This document shows positions 26,625 through 36,057 of a stretch of DNA of 64,000 nucleotides, in pieces. Source of the stretch: Alphaproteobacteria bacterium (GTDB lineage Bacteria > Pseudomonadota > Alphaproteobacteria > Micropepsales > Micropepsaceae); assembly GCA_028871345.1 (NCBI GenBank), contig JAGWNK010000001.1:1-64000 (forward strand). The letters are read 5' to 3'. Position 1 is the first letter of the stretch. The number at the start of each line of letters is the position of its first letter. The position numbers and the translations under genes were made by a program. The notes under the pieces are model-generated. The model saw only the letters and a list, made by a program, of their open reading frames with translations, did not search any database and had not been told where the DNA came from.

Positions 26625-27836
26625 TCAGGAATTGTGCAGTGCACCGGCCGGCCTCGTGACGGACTGGGGATCGAACACGGCCCCATCGCAGAACCCATCC
26701 GCGGCCATGGCGAGCTCGGAGGGCGCCGCTTCCAGCGTCCAGCCGGCGGCATGGGCGCCCTCGGTCTTCCAATCCGTAAGCGGCGCAGAAACGTCCATCG
26801 ATGACGCCGCCAGGCGGTAGAGGTCGGGACGGTAGACCTTGTTTGCGAGCGCGCCCTGGTCGTGGGCATCCGAAATAAGCTTCCATCGCGCCATTTCGCG
26901 AAGGAACCACAGCGCGTGGGAGCGCCACGGGAAGGTGGCGGCCCCGCGGAAAAAACACGAAAGAGGGTTGGGCGCGACGGAGCCGCCCGGCAGCGAGGCC
27001 ATGATCGCATGACTGTCGACGTCGAGATATCGCCGCCGGGAGAGCAGCGCCGCCACGTAGGAGGCGTTTTCGGGCAAGTCGCAAAACTGCGCCGCGCGCA
27101 GCAAGGCGCGAATGGCGCCTTGCAAGGCATCAGGATTCTCGTCCGCCCATTGCGCTCGCACGGCGAACGCCTTTTCGGGCGCGTCCTGCCAGATGTCTTT
27201 GGAGGCGGCGATGGTCGCTCCGGCCCCCGCTCTGACCGCGATTTCACCCCATGGCGCCCCGGCGCAGAACCCTGCGATCCGCCCCTCGCCGAGCGCCTGG
27301 GCGGTACGCGCCGGCGGCACGACGACCAGCTTGACGTCCTGTTCCGGAACGACGCCCGCCGTCGCCAGCCAATAACGCAGCAGAAGATTGTGGGTCGAAT
27401 AGGGATGCACGATGCCCAGCGTGGCAGGCGTTTCGCGGATTTCCCGCGCGAAGGCCTGCGCGATACCCGCCCCTTCGCGGTGCGCGCGCGTATGCGTGCG
27501 CTCGGCCAGGTCCTTGGTCACGGTGATGGTGTTGCCGCCGTGGCTGATTGCACAGGGGATGATCAGCTTTTGCGCCGTCCCCCGCAGCCCCAGCTCGACG
27601 GCGAATGCCAGGGGCGGAACGATCACGGCTGCGTCGAGGAAGCCGAACGCAAGCTTGTCGGCGATGTTCGCCCAGGACGGTTCGACCGACAGTTCCGTGT
27701 TCACCGCCTCGTCGCCGAAATAGCCGAACTCGTGGGCCACGATGACCGGCGCCGAGTCCGTGAGGCGCAACAGGCCGATGCGCAATCTGGCCGCCGGCAC
27801 CCCGCCGATTCCCGACCGATGCGTGGAAGCGCTCAT
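26625..27836 (-). CDS. nasS: NasS-type nitrate sensor (NrtA-like, cytoplasmic)
   Basis: 403 residues resembling the nitrate/bicarbonate ABC binding proteins NrtA/CmpA (LRIGLLRLTDSAPVIVAHE, EPSWANIADKLAFGFLDAAV, GIVHPYSTHNLLLRYWL). It lacks a signal peptide, so it should stay in the cytoplasm. In NasS/NasT systems this protein holds NasT inactive when nitrate is absent and releases it when nitrate binds. It starts 24 bases after nasT on the same strand and precedes the nirB promoter, which fits that role. Confidence 0.88.
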   Translation of the reverse strand: MSASTHRSGIGGVPAARLRIGLLRLTDSAPVIVAHEFGYFGDEAVNTELSVEPSWANIADKLAFGFLDAAVIVPPLAFAVELGLRGTAQKLIIPCAISHGGNTITVTKDLAERTHTRAHREGAGIAQAFAREIRETPATLGIVHPYSTHNLLLRYWLATAGVVPEQDVKLVVVPPARTAQALGEGRIAGFCAGAPWGEIAVRAGAGATIAASKDIWQDAPEKAFAVRAQWADENPDALQGAIRALLRAAQFCDLPENASYVAALLSRRRYLDVDSHAIMASLPGGSVAPNPLSCFFRGAATFPWRSHALWFLREMARWKLISDAHDQGALANKVYRPDLYRLAASSMDVSAPLTDWKTEGAHAAGWTLEAAPSELAMAADGFCDGAVFDPQSVTRPAGALHNS

Positions 27837-27860
27837 GCCACCGCCTCTTTCGCGCCGATC

Positions 27861-28442
27861 TCATGTTTTGCGGGCATCTCTGTCCTCCTGGCTGACGAAT
27901 TCGGCCACCACCTGGGCAAGCCTGCGGTTCTCGTTCATCGCCTTGCGCTGGAGCCAGCGATAGGCCTGCGGTTCGGTCATCTTGCGATCCCGCATCAGGA
28001 TCGCCTTGGCGCGTTCCACCAGACGGCGCTCATCGAGCCGCGCCTGCGCCGCCGCCAGTTCGCGTTCGACACGCCGGTAGCGGCGGAACAGGGCGATGGC
28101 GGCCGCCATGATCGGCTTGATGTCCTTGAGGGCGACGCCGGAGAGATTGTAGGAGCAGACCCCTGCCCCGATCGCCTGCTCGACAAAGGACGGGTCGTCG
28201 GAATCGGAGAACATGACGATCGGCTGCGAGGTGGAGATGGCGCGCACGTCCTCCAGGGCGTCGCGATCGGGCAGCGCCATGTCGATGATGACGACGTCGG
28301 GCTTCGCGTCCTCCACCGCCGCCGCAAGATCGGAACCTGCCGGCACGCGCAGCACCTGCGCGAAACCGTCTTCCGAAAGCTTCTCTTCCAGCGCCTCGGC
28401 GCGCCGGTCCTCGGCATCGATGAGCAGGATTCTGAGCGGCAT
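27861..28442 (-). CDS. nasT: NasT-type ANTAR antiterminator / response regulator
   Basis: 193 residues. An N-terminal receiver-like domain (LRILLIDAEDRRAEALEEKL, phosphoacceptor-equivalent Asp in VVIIDMALPD) is followed by a coiled linker. A C-terminal ANTAR domain (RRLVERAKAILMRDRKMTEP, then AYRWLQRKAMNENRRLAQVV) is the RNA-binding helix bundle. NasT binds leader RNA of nitrate genes and prevents termination. ATG 28442 is used; the preceding codon is GTG, so translation could start at 28445. Forms an operon with nasS. Confidence 0.92.
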   Translation of the reverse strand: MPLRILLIDAEDRRAEALEEKLSEDGFAQVLRVPAGSDLAAAVEDAKPDVVIIDMALPDRDALEDVRAISTSQPIVMFSDSDDPSFVEQAIGAGVCSYNLSGVALKDIKPIMAAAIALFRRYRRVERELAAAQARLDERRLVERAKAILMRDRKMTEPQAYRWLQRKAMNENRRLAQVVAEFVSQEDRDARKT

Positions 28443-28610
28443 CACGCGGGATCATTTGGGTTTGAATGCGACAATGCAATGGCAGATGGTGAACGGCCGG
28501 CGTGAGACCGTCGAAGGCCGGCACAAAACCCGCGCGACACCCGCGTCCTCATTATCGTCCTCGGTCTCGGCAGTGCTACCATCAGGCCCGTATTCGAAGG
28601 AGGGCAACCG

Positions 28611-28964
28611 ATGGTGCGCAAAAAACAAGCACTTCCGACCGGCGCCAGCACGCTGGCACGCCGTCATCCCGACGTCTGGGAAAGCTTTGCCGAACTCGGC
28701 GAGCGTTGCGCCGGGGCGGGACCGCTCGATGCTCGGACGCGCCGGCTGATCAAGCTCGCTCTGGCGGCGGGTGCGGGATTGGAAGGCGCCGTCCACTCGC
28801 ATGCGCGCCGCGCCCTGGAGGAGAACATCGGTGCGGCCGAAATCCGTCATGTCGCTTTGTTGGCCATCCCGACCCTCGGACTTTCGACGGCCGTGCGCGC
28901 CATGACCTGGATCGATGACGTCTTGCCCGCCAACCCACCCCGGAAAAACCAGCGCCGGCGGTAA
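28611..28964 (+). CDS. carboxymuconolactone decarboxylase (CMD/AhpD-like) family protein
   Basis: 117 residues of all-helical CMD fold: HPDVWESFAELGERC, then PLDARTRRLIKLALAAGAG and VHSHARRALEENIGAAEIRH. The Cys-x2-Cys that gives AhpD its peroxidase activity is absent (EGAVHSHARR at that place), so a redox role is unlikely. The ribosome site GGAGGG precedes ATG 28611. Divergent from nasT with 168 bases between, convergent with mobA. Its specific reaction is unknown. Confidence 0.8.
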   Translation: MVRKKQALPTGASTLARRHPDVWESFAELGERCAGAGPLDARTRRLIKLALAAGAGLEGAVHSHARRALEENIGAAEIRHVALLAIPTLGLSTAVRAMTWIDDVLPANPPRKNQRRR

Positions 28965-28984
28965 AGGCCGTACGGTTACGGCCT
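28965..28984. terminator. hairpin between convergent CMD gene and mobA
   Basis: AGGCCGTA-CGGT-TACGGCCT is a perfect 8-bp stem with a four-base loop at the meeting point of the two genes, overlapping the mobA stop. It could end transcription in both directions. No long T run follows on either strand. Confidence 0.45.
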
Positions 28985-29599
28985 GCTCCGGTCCAGCCAT
29001 CGCTCCGCGGCCGCCAGATCGTCGGGCTGGTTGATGTTGAAAAAGGCGTCTCCTCCCGGTCCGTCGTCACAGTCGCTGAAGTCGGCATAGCCGCAGCGAA
29101 GCACGTTCCGCATGGCCTTCAGGCTGCGTTCGCCGACGGCGTAAGCGGCGGTCAGACGGTCCGCGCAGGTCACGACGAAAAGCGCGAAGGCGAATTGCGT
29201 GTCGCCGCCATGGCGCGCCATCGTGCAGTCGACGCCGTCGCCGCGCGCTTGCCGGAGCCGCGCGACCAGATCGTGCGGGAAGAACGGCGCGTCGCAGGGG
29301 AACGTCGCGACCATGTCGAAGCCGTGGCTGCGGGCCCAGCGAAGGCCGGCAAGGATGCTGCCCAGCGGTCCTTCGCCGGGCGCCTCGTCCGGTATCACCA
29401 GAAGTCCGCGAGCCGCGCGGTGCGCCGGCCCGTTCAGCGCCAGAAGATCGACTTGCGGCGTCGCGCGCGCGATGACGCGCTCGATCAACGTCGTGCCGCC
29501 AAGGACGGCCAGCGCCTTGTCCGATCCGAAACGCCGCGAAGAGCCGCCAGCAAAGACCAGGCCCAATATGCCGCCCGCCGCGCGAACATCTTCAGCCAC
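28976..29599 (-). CDS. mobA: molybdenum cofactor guanylyltransferase
   Basis: 207 residues. The nucleotidyltransferase signature LVFAGGSSRRFGSDKAL near residue 13 is the GGxSxRxGxDK motif of MobA. Next come EGPLGSILAGL and FPCDAPFFP (metal-binding Asp). It attaches GMP to molybdopterin to make the MGD form used by NasA. Its place just beyond the nitrate locus fits supply of cofactor to nitrate reductase. Confidence 0.9.
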   Translation of the reverse strand: MAEDVRAAGGILGLVFAGGSSRRFGSDKALAVLGGTTLIERVIARATPQVDLLALNGPAHRAARGLLVIPDEAPGEGPLGSILAGLRWARSHGFDMVATFPCDAPFFPHDLVARLRQARGDGVDCTMARHGGDTQFAFALFVVTCADRLTAAYAVGERSLKAMRNVLRCGYADFSDCDDGPGGDAFFNINQPDDLAAAERWLDRSRP

Positions 29600-29750
29600 G
29601 AGCGATGTCTCTCCTCAGCTTGACCTTCGGGTGGACCAATTCCGTGCGATCCCGGCCGGCGCCTGCTTTGGCAGCATCGACCGCCGGTGCGCTTCGATCA
29701 TGCCCCAGCCGCGCAAGCGGGAACACCGGGAAAATTGTCATGCCGGGCGC

Positions 29751-29781
29751 GGGCGCCGCGGCCGCCAGGCCCGCGGCGCCC
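29751..29781 (-). terminator. GC-rich hairpin downstream of hcp
   Basis: GGGCGCCGCGG and CCGCGGCGCCC are perfect 11-base arms around a nine-base loop, starting 8 bases after the hcp stop. The following bases on the minus strand include an AATTTT run about 15 bases away. A plausible but imperfect intrinsic terminator. Confidence 0.45.
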
Positions 29782-29788
29782 GGCTCGC

Positions 29789-31453
29789 TCACGCCACCCG
29801 GGCGAGACACGCCGCGATGTCGGACTTGCTGTCTCCGGTCGGCGCAATGCCGAATTTTTCCACGAGCACGCCGACCAGCGCCGGCGTCAGGAAGGCGGGA
29901 AGCGTCGGGCCGAGGCGGATGTTGCGCACGCCCAGGGCCAGCAGGGTCAGCAGAATTGCCGCCGCCTTTTGCTCGAACCAGGATATGACAAGCGACAGTG
30001 GCAGATCGTTGACGCCGCAGCCGAACGCCTCGGCCAGCTTGCTGGCGACGACGATGGCGGAATACGCGTCGTTGCACTGCCCCATGTCGAGCAGCCGCGG
30101 CAGGCCGCCGATGGTGCCGAAATGGTGCTTGTTGAAGCGGTACTTGCCGCAGCCGAGCGTCAGGATGATGGTGTCCCGTGGGGCATGATCGGCGAATTCG
30201 GCGAAATAGTTGCGCCCGTCCTTGACCCCGTCGCAACCGCCGACCAGGAAGAAGTGGCGCACGGCCCCGCGCTTCACGGCGTCGATCACCTTGTCGGCCA
30301 CGCCCAACACCGCGTTGTGGCCGAACCCGACGGTGATCGCCTCATCCGGCCCGTCATCGAGGAATCCGGGCAGCGCTTTCGCCTGTTCCACGACGGCCGC
30401 GTAGTTGCCGTCGGCGATGTGCGGGATTCCGGGCCAGCCCACGGGGCCCAGCGTGTAGAGGCGTCCGCGGTACTTCGGTTGCGGCTTGATCAGGCAATTG
30501 GAGGTCAGGACGATGGGGCCGGGAAAGTCGGCGAATTCGAACTGCTGGTCGTGCCAGGCGCCGCCGAAATTTCCCTTGAGGTGCGCATAGGCGTGCAGCC
30601 GCGGATAAGCGTGGGCAGGCAGCATCTCGCCATGGGTATAGACGTTGACGCCGGTATTCTTCGTCGCCTCCAGGATTTCCAGAAGATCCTTGAGGTCGTG
30701 GCCCGACACCAGGATCGCCTTGCCTTTAACCGGCGCGATGCGGACGCTTGTAGGCTCAGGCGTTCCGAATGTGCCGGTGTTGGCGGCGTCGAGCGCCTCC
30801 ATCGCGGTGAAATTCAGGCGGCCGAGCGCGAGGCCGGCCTCGAGCAGCGTGTCGAGATTCGCCTCCTCCCCTGCCAGGAGGTCGAGCGCGCGTTCCATGC
30901 CGGCGTAGACGTCCTCGCGTTCGCATCCGAGCGCGGCGGCATGATAGGCGTAGGCGGCGACGCCCTTGAGGCCGTAAAGCAGCAGGGCGCGCAGGCCGAT
31001 GGCATCTTCACCCAGTCTTTCGACACCGTGCTTGACGGCGGCCTCGCCGGCGTGTGCCAGCAGGCCCTCTCTGTCGTGCGCCGGCGAGAATGCGGCCGGA
31101 CCGCAGAGTTGCTCGGGAGTCTTGCCGGCGGTGCGGGCGGCGTTCTCGTAGATGGCTTTGACGCGGTCCCGGACCGTTGCCGCTTCGCCGATCAAGGCGA
31201 CGAACTTGGCCGGATCGAAATTGACGTTGGTCAAGGTCGTGAACAGGGCCAATTGCAGAAAGCGGTCGGCTGCGACATCGACGGCGCCGAGCGCGCGGGC
31301 GCGCACCGCGTACTGGCCGATGCCCTTGCAGACGTGGATCAGGACGTCTTGGAGATCGGAGGTTGCGGCGTCCTTGCCGCAGTCACCTCTGGAGCCGAAG
31401 CAGCCGAACTTGCCGTCGTCGAATTGAGTCTGTTCACATTGATAGCAAAACAC
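29789..31453 (-). CDS. hcp: hybrid cluster protein (hydroxylamine reductase)
   Basis: 554 residues starting at GTG 31453, with GGGAGG five bases upstream. The N-terminal cluster ligands are CYQCEQTQF...[11 protein letters not shown] (four Cys). Downstream hybrid-cluster ligands include [41 protein letters not shown] and [14 protein letters not shown]. Hcp reduces hydroxylamine and acts as an NO reductase that protects against nitrosative stress. An Fnr-like site lies upstream. Position next to mobA and nitrite reductase suggests it deals with reactive by-products of nitrite reduction. No hcr reductase gene is adjacent. Confidence 0.94.
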   Translation of the reverse strand: MFCYQCEQTQFDDGKFGCFGSRGDCGKDAATSDLQDVLIHVCKGIGQYAVRARALGAVDVAADRFLQLALFTTLTNVNFDPAKFVALIGEAATVRDRVKAIYENAARTAGKTPEQLCGPAAFSPAHDREGLLAHAGEAAVKHGVERLGEDAIGLRALLLYGLKGVAAYAYHAAALGCEREDVYAGMERALDLLAGEEANLDTLLEAGLALGRLNFTAMEALDAANTGTFGTPEPTSVRIAPVKGKAILVSGHDLKDLLEILEATKNTGVNVYTHGEMLPAHAYPRLHAYAHLKGNFGGAWHDQQFEFADFPGPIVLTSNCLIKPQPKYRGRLYTLGPVGWPGIPHIADGNYAAVVEQAKALPGFLDDGPDEAITVGFGHNAVLGVADKVIDAVKRGAVRHFFLVGGCDGVKDGRNYFAEFADHAPRDTIILTLGCGKYRFNKHHFGTIGGLPRLLDMGQCNDAYSAIVVASKLAEAFGCGVNDLPLSLVISWFEQKAAAILLTLLALGVRNIRLGPTLPAFLTPALVGVLVEKFGIAPTGDSKSDIAACLARVA

Positions 31454-31504
31454 ATGCGCCTCCCGTCGCGCCGCGGGCCGCCGGCGGCCGGCGAACCCGG
31501 GCGA

Positions 31505-31518
31505 TTGATAAAGATGCA
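31505..31518. promoter_or_regulatory. Crp/Fnr-type half-conserved site upstream of hcp
   Basis: TTGAT-AAAG-ATGCA matches the Fnr/Dnr consensus TTGAT-N4-ATCAA at eight of ten positions. It is centred about 58 bases before the hcp start codon. hcp genes are commonly under Fnr/NnrR/Dnr control, and a Crp/Fnr regulator is encoded at 35265-36005. Confidence 0.35.
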
Positions 31519-31899
31519 GCGCATCTACATCATTCAGCGATGGCTTCCAGACGACGATCCGACGCGTGCGCGTCTGTCGCGGAACATCCGGTGCGCTTTG
31601 CGTTTCGTCCTCGCCGATCGGCACGTCGTTTTGAACGTATCGATGCCGTTCGCCGCGACGTGGCTCTTCGACTTAATGACGGCGCGCCAACGCTGCGATC
31701 TTTCGTCGGTCGCGGGACTGTTCCCGAACGCGGCACGATCGCCCGAACGCTTCGCCGTCGATCGAGGCCGGGCATTCGATCCGCCAGCCGATTTTCGCGC
31801 CGATGAAATCATCGCCGACTGGGCTGTGCCGCCAAGGCGGAACAGGCGTTGCCCTGGACGCCATCGGACATCATAACCCGCGGATTTTATTTGATTTTC
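31519..31899. other. non-coding gap between hcp and tRNA-Phe
   Basis: About 380 bases with no frame of believable composition on either strand. Besides sequence close to the hcp promoter, nothing recognisable is seen. Confidence 0.4.
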
Positions 31900-31975
<76 letters not shown>

Positions 31976-32094
31976 ATCGCGGGGCTGGCCCCCGAGGGAC
32001 CGGTTTTGTAGGCAACGGCGCACCTCCTGTCCAGCGCCGTCCCGCCACAGCGCTCGGCAGCGGGCCGCGAACGACCCACTCCCCCCGAAGAAAT

Positions 32095-32117
32095 CCCGCC
32101 GGGCGTCGCCCGGCGGG
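32095..32117 (-). terminator. terminator of fadL-type gene
   Basis: CCCGCCGGGC-GTC-GCCCGGCGGG is a perfect 10-bp hairpin located about 30 bases after the porin stop. On the minus strand it is followed by ATTTCTTC. A good intrinsic terminator candidate. Confidence 0.6.
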
Positions 32118-32147
32118 CAGGTCGTACCAAGGAGCTTCTCATTCGCG

Positions 32148-33473
32148 TCAATGATAGGTGACCTCGAAGCCGAACAGCGTGACGCCCATCTCCACCGCGC
32201 CGTCGAGGTTGCCGCGCAGCGCATTGCCCGTGTCGGTGGCCGCAAGGTCGATGGCCGCCTTGCCGCTCCACAGATGGGCGGCCGTCACATCGAGGTCCCA
32301 ATGATCGCTCGCGCGATAGCCGATGCCCGCAGTCAGCCAGCGGCGGCTGGAGTCGGGAATGCCCGGCGTGCGCCAGCCGTTCTGCGTCGGCGTCTGATCC
32401 ATGGCGACGCCCAGGCGCAGCGTCAGGTCGTTGCCGGCCTTGTACTCCGCGCCAAGCGATCCGAACCAGCTGTTCTTCCAGTTCATGACGTTGACGTCGT
32501 CGGGCTGATGCGGATTGGCGGAACGAATGATGAGGTCCTGGAACGAGCTCCAGCCCATCCAATCGGCCCCGAGCATCACGGTCCATCGGTCGTTGACCGT
32601 CCACCGCGCGCCGAAGGTGGCGACGGCCGGGGTCATGAAGGCCGCCTGCGCCGCGCCTCCCGTGAACATCCCGGTATGGGCGGCAAGGTAGGCGCCGATG
32701 CCGTAGGGATCGAGCGTGAAGCTTTCGCCGCCGTGCAGCGTGTGGTCGATCTGCGAACGGTAGGAGAGTCCCAGCGCCAGGTCGGGGCACGGATTCCACT
32801 TGACGCCGACGACGTAGCCTTCCGACCAGTTGTCGGCCTTCAGCAGAACCTCGCCGTCCATGCCCGCCGGAACCGCACCCGGGATATGATAGATCGCCGC
32901 AATGGTGCCGAAGTCGATCGCCTTGCCCAGCGCACCCTTGGTGTACTGGATCTGCACGCCGGCTCCCACCGAAAGCTCCGGCGTCAGCTGATAGGCCACG
33001 ACCGGCGTGATGTTGTAGGACTTCACGTTGCTCATGGTGGCGTAATAGCGCCCGACCCAGTTGGTGTCGTAGTCGGTGATCATCCCCCACGGCGTCGTGG
33101 CGACGATGCCGATCGAAAGATCGTCGGTCAGCCGCTTGCGGATCGAGACAGATCCGACCAGCGCCGTGTTCACGATGTTCCTCTCGAAAGTGGCGCCGGG
33201 GATCGGCGTGCCCAGGATCGTAGTGGCGGTGAAATTGCCATGCGTCGAAGGCAGAATCCCGACGCCCGAAACCGATACGTCGAAATCGTTGACGTCGGCG
33301 GCGAGCGCAGGGTTGAAGGCCAGGGTGGAAGGATGCAGGCCCGTGGCGGCGGCGCCGGCATAGGATGTCGCCAGCGCGCTGGCGCTGAACTCCCTCAAGG
33401 CATAGCCGGTGGCATAGGCCGAACTGGCGAGCAAAATCGACGTTAACAGAACCGTCACGGCCGCGCGGCGCAT
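32148..33473 (-). CDS. FadL/OmpP1-family outer-membrane transporter
   Basis: 441 residues with a cleavable signal (MRRAAVTVLLTSILLASSAYA). After it comes the family N terminus GYALREFSASALATSYAG and LHPSTLAFNPALAA, the plug-like start of FadL-type barrels that pass long-chain fatty acids or aromatic hydrocarbons. The rest is beta-strand-rich (TPWGMITDYDTNWVGRYYAT, VVGVKWNPCPDLALGLSYRS) and ends MGVTLFGFEVTYH. Monocistronic, with its own terminator. Substrate unknown. Confidence 0.88.
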   Translation of the reverse strand: MRRAAVTVLLTSILLASSAYATGYALREFSASALATSYAGAAATGLHPSTLAFNPALAADVNDFDVSVSGVGILPSTHGNFTATTILGTPIPGATFERNIVNTALVGSVSIRKRLTDDLSIGIVATTPWGMITDYDTNWVGRYYATMSNVKSYNITPVVAYQLTPELSVGAGVQIQYTKGALGKAIDFGTIAAIYHIPGAVPAGMDGEVLLKADNWSEGYVVGVKWNPCPDLALGLSYRSQIDHTLHGGESFTLDPYGIGAYLAAHTGMFTGGAAQAAFMTPAVATFGARWTVNDRWTVMLGADWMGWSSFQDLIIRSANPHQPDDVNVMNWKNSWFGSLGAEYKAGNDLTLRLGVAMDQTPTQNGWRTPGIPDSSRRWLTAGIGYRASDHWDLDVTAAHLWSGKAAIDLAATDTGNALRGNLDGAVEMGVTLFGFEVTYH

Positions 33474-33512
33474 GGGCGTTCCCCTCGCGAATGTTTCCCT
33501 AAGGGAACTATA

Positions 33513-33734
33513 TCAAACGGGTCGGGGCCCCCTACCCCCATGCGGCAATTGGCCGGGCGAATCCTCGGATTCATCCTCAGCGATCGGTTCGTCGGACGGG
33601 ATCGAATAGGAGCCGCGCAGCCAGCGGCCGAGATCGAGATCGGCGCAGCGTGCCGAACAGAACGGCTGATACTTTGCAACTGAATCTCTACCGCATATCG
33701 GGCATGCCTTCGCTTTATCGTTCTGTGGAGACAT
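33513..33734 (-). CDS. yacG: YacG-type zinc protein, DNA gyrase inhibitor
   Basis: 73 residues from ATG 33734. The zinc site is CPICGRD and FCSARCADLDLGRWLRGSYS, the exact YacG layout; the tail is acidic (DEPIAEDESEDSP). E. coli YacG binds GyrB and inhibits gyrase. It overlaps the 3' end of rng by 20 bases, a pairing common in alphaproteobacteria. Confidence 0.9.
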   Translation of the reverse strand: MSPQNDKAKACPICGRDSVAKYQPFCSARCADLDLGRWLRGSYSIPSDEPIAEDESEDSPGQLPHGGRGPRPV

Positions 33735-35208
33735 CGAACCTCTCCCGCGACGCAGTCGGATCAGCCGTGAGTTCGACCTGGAAGATGCCTTTGCGCGCCA
33801 GGGCCGCGGCAAGCTCCTCGCCCAGCCCTTCCAGCCATGCGATCACGGGCGGTGCCGCATGCACATGAATCGTTTGTCCGGGCGCCGCCCTGGCGGTGGC
33901 TTCCACGCGCCGCAGCACATCCATGGCGATGGCATCGGGGCGGCGCAGCGCACCGCTGCCGCCGCAGGTCCCGCAGCTCTCCGTCAATCGCGCTTCCAGC
34001 GGCCGTCGCACGCGCTTGCGGGTGATCTCGGCCATGCCGGATTGGGTGGCGGTCACCGTCACCGGGGTTCCGTCTTTGGCAAGGCTCTGCTCCAGTGCCA
34101 GCAGGATGCGCTCCCTATGGCCAGGTTCCTTGATGTGGATGAAATCGACCACGATCATGCCCCCGATGCCGCGCAGCCGCACCTGCCGGCCGATCTCGCC
34201 CGCGGCTTCGAGATTCACGGCAAGTCCCGTGTCTTCGGGAGAGCCCGCTTCGACGAAGCTGCCGGAATTGACGTCGATCGCCGTCAGCGCTTCGGTGTGC
34301 TCGATGGTGATCCAGCCGCCGCATGGCAAGGCCACGCGCGCCTGCGACAGGGCATCGATGACCGTTTCGAGATCGTAAAGATCGAACAGCGCGCCGGGTC
34401 CCTCGAACACCGCGATGCGGTCTTCCAGCTCCGGCATGGCGTGTTCGCAATAGGCGCGGGCCGCCTGTGCCGCCGCGGCATCGTCGATCAGCACGCGCTC
34501 GGTATCCTCACGCACGATGTCGCGCATGGCGCGCTCGATGGGACCCACATCGCGGTAGAGCGTGGCCGGCGCCCTGGCGCGCTGTTGCGCCGCGAGGATC
34601 TTCCGCCATTCTTCGGCAAGCTCCAGCGCATCGTGGCGCAGGTCGTCCAGAACGGCGCCGACCGTCGCCGTGCGGAAGATATAGCCCGCCTCCGGCACCA
34701 GCTCGGCGTCCGCGAGCAGCGCTTCGCCCAGCGCCTGCAGCCTTGCGCGCTCGGCCTCGCTGGCGATGCGGCGCGAAACGGCGATGCCTTTCTGGTAGGG
34801 CGTCAGAACACACAGCCGTCCGGGCAGCGACACCGACGTGGTGAGGCGCGCGCCCTTCTCGCCCACCGGGTCCTTTGTGATCTGCACCAGCAGAATGTCG
34901 CCTTCGCCGACCAGCTCCGAGATGGCCGGTTCGACGGCTGTATCGAGGGCGCCGAGGCTGCGTGCTTCGCGCGCGCCGAGGAAACCGGCGCGGCCGTGGC
35001 CGATCTCGACGAAGGCCGCCTGGATGCCGGGCAACACGCGCAGCACGCGCCCCAGCACGATGTCGCCCACCGCGCTGCGCGCGCCATGGCCTCCCATGCC
35101 GTCGGTGCCGATCAGGCGGGTGACGCTCAATGCCTCCAGCCGGCCCTCCTCCACGACCGCAACACGGGTCTCGGCGACGCCGACATTGATGAGGATTTCC
35201 TGCGTCAT
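33715..35208 (-). CDS. rng: ribonuclease E/G family protein
   Basis: 497 residues, RNase G size. An N-terminal S1-like region (VGDIVLGRVLRVLPGIQAAF) is followed by the catalytic core with AIDVNSGSFVEAG and GGMIVVDFIHIK (Mg-binding Asp residues). The zinc link is ESCGTCGGSG and the tail is short. It lacks the long C-terminal degradosome scaffold of RNase E. Processes 5S/16S rRNA and mRNA. Forms an overlapping pair with yacG. Confidence 0.93.
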   Translation of the reverse strand: MTQEILINVGVAETRVAVVEEGRLEALSVTRLIGTDGMGGHGARSAVGDIVLGRVLRVLPGIQAAFVEIGHGRAGFLGAREARSLGALDTAVEPAISELVGEGDILLVQITKDPVGEKGARLTTSVSLPGRLCVLTPYQKGIAVSRRIASEAERARLQALGEALLADAELVPEAGYIFRTATVGAVLDDLRHDALELAEEWRKILAAQQRARAPATLYRDVGPIERAMRDIVREDTERVLIDDAAAAQAARAYCEHAMPELEDRIAVFEGPGALFDLYDLETVIDALSQARVALPCGGWITIEHTEALTAIDVNSGSFVEAGSPEDTGLAVNLEAAGEIGRQVRLRGIGGMIVVDFIHIKEPGHRERILLALEQSLAKDGTPVTVTATQSGMAEITRKRVRRPLEARLTESCGTCGGSGALRRPDAIAMDVLRRVEATARAAPGQTIHVHAAPPVIAWLEGLGEELAAALARKGIFQVELTADPTASRERFDVSTER

Positions 35209-35264
35209 CGCTCTTTGATGACGGCTCCCGGCTCAAAGTTCAAGGCGGCACAGCCGCACCGGCC

Positions 35265-36005
35265 TCAACGTGCCGCGCGGCGTTTGCGATGCTGCAGCTT
35301 GCGCAATCCCTCGATGTCGCGGATCTCGGTGACGCGCGGGCCGACCCGCCGCAGCAATCCTTCTTGCTCCAGGCGCAGGAAGCCGCGCGCCACCGTTTCC
35401 GGCGCCGTTCCCAGGTAGTCGGCGATGTCGAAGCGCGTGAGCGGCAAGGTCAGCGTCGCCGTATCAGCGTCGAAGAAGGCGGGCTGCTGGATGAAGTCGG
35501 CGAGAAACGACGCCAGTCGCTGATAGGTGTTCTGCTGCCCCAAGACCATGATGCGCCGCTGCGCCTCGCGGAAGTCGTAGGCGACCTTCTCCAGTAGATT
35601 GAGCTGCAGTGCCGGCTCGCGCTGCATGAGCTCGCGCAGCTGCGCCCAAGGCATGCGATAGAGCGTACAAGGACAGGCCGCTTCGGCCGTGTTCGCATAG
35701 GTTCCGGAATCGGGCAGGCCCAGAAGATCGCCGGGCAGCATGAAGGCCAGGACCTGGCGCCGGCCGCCGTCGGAGTGCCGGCAGACGCGCACGATGCCCT
35801 CGGCGACCGAATACACGAAGCTCGCATCCGTGCCCTCGGTAAAGAGAACGGTGCCGCCGCGGCGGTATTCGAACACCGTGGCGATGCTGCGGAAGGCTTC
35901 CTGCTGCTTGCGCGACAGCAGGTTTTCGAGGCGCGCCGAAGCCTCGCGGCGGCCGTCAAACAGGCGCGCGCGCATTTCCGGCAACTTTTGCTTGGCCGCC
36001 GACAT
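35265..36005 (-). CDS. Crp/Fnr-family transcriptional regulator
   Basis: 246 residues. A cyclic-nucleotide-binding-type barrel (GGTVLFTEGTDASFVYSVAE, MLPGDLLGL) is followed by a dimer helix and a winged HTH (TRFDIADYLGTAPETVARGF). The recognition helix keeps the Glu and Arg of Fnr (E-x3-R) but has Ala where Fnr has Ser. The N-terminal Cys cluster of Fnr is absent, so it is not an Fnr-type oxygen sensor. A FixK/Dnr-like or Crp-like role is likely. A palindrome lies 53 bases upstream. Confidence 0.88.
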   Translation of the reverse strand: MSAAKQKLPEMRARLFDGRREASARLENLLSRKQQEAFRSIATVFEYRRGGTVLFTEGTDASFVYSVAEGIVRVCRHSDGGRRQVLAFMLPGDLLGLPDSGTYANTAEAACPCTLYRMPWAQLRELMQREPALQLNLLEKVAYDFREAQRRIMVLGQQNTYQRLASFLADFIQQPAFFDADTATLTLPLTRFDIADYLGTAPETVARGFLRLEQEGLLRRVGPRVTEIRDIEGLRKLQHRKRRAAR

Positions 36006-36057
36006 TCACCCCTGTCCCGCCCAATCCGGAAGTCTGTCCGAAAAGTAACCGCCGGAA

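Noticed and set aside
28611-28964. CMD-family protein as an AhpD peroxidase
   Set aside because: The Cys-x2-Cys catalytic pair is missing.
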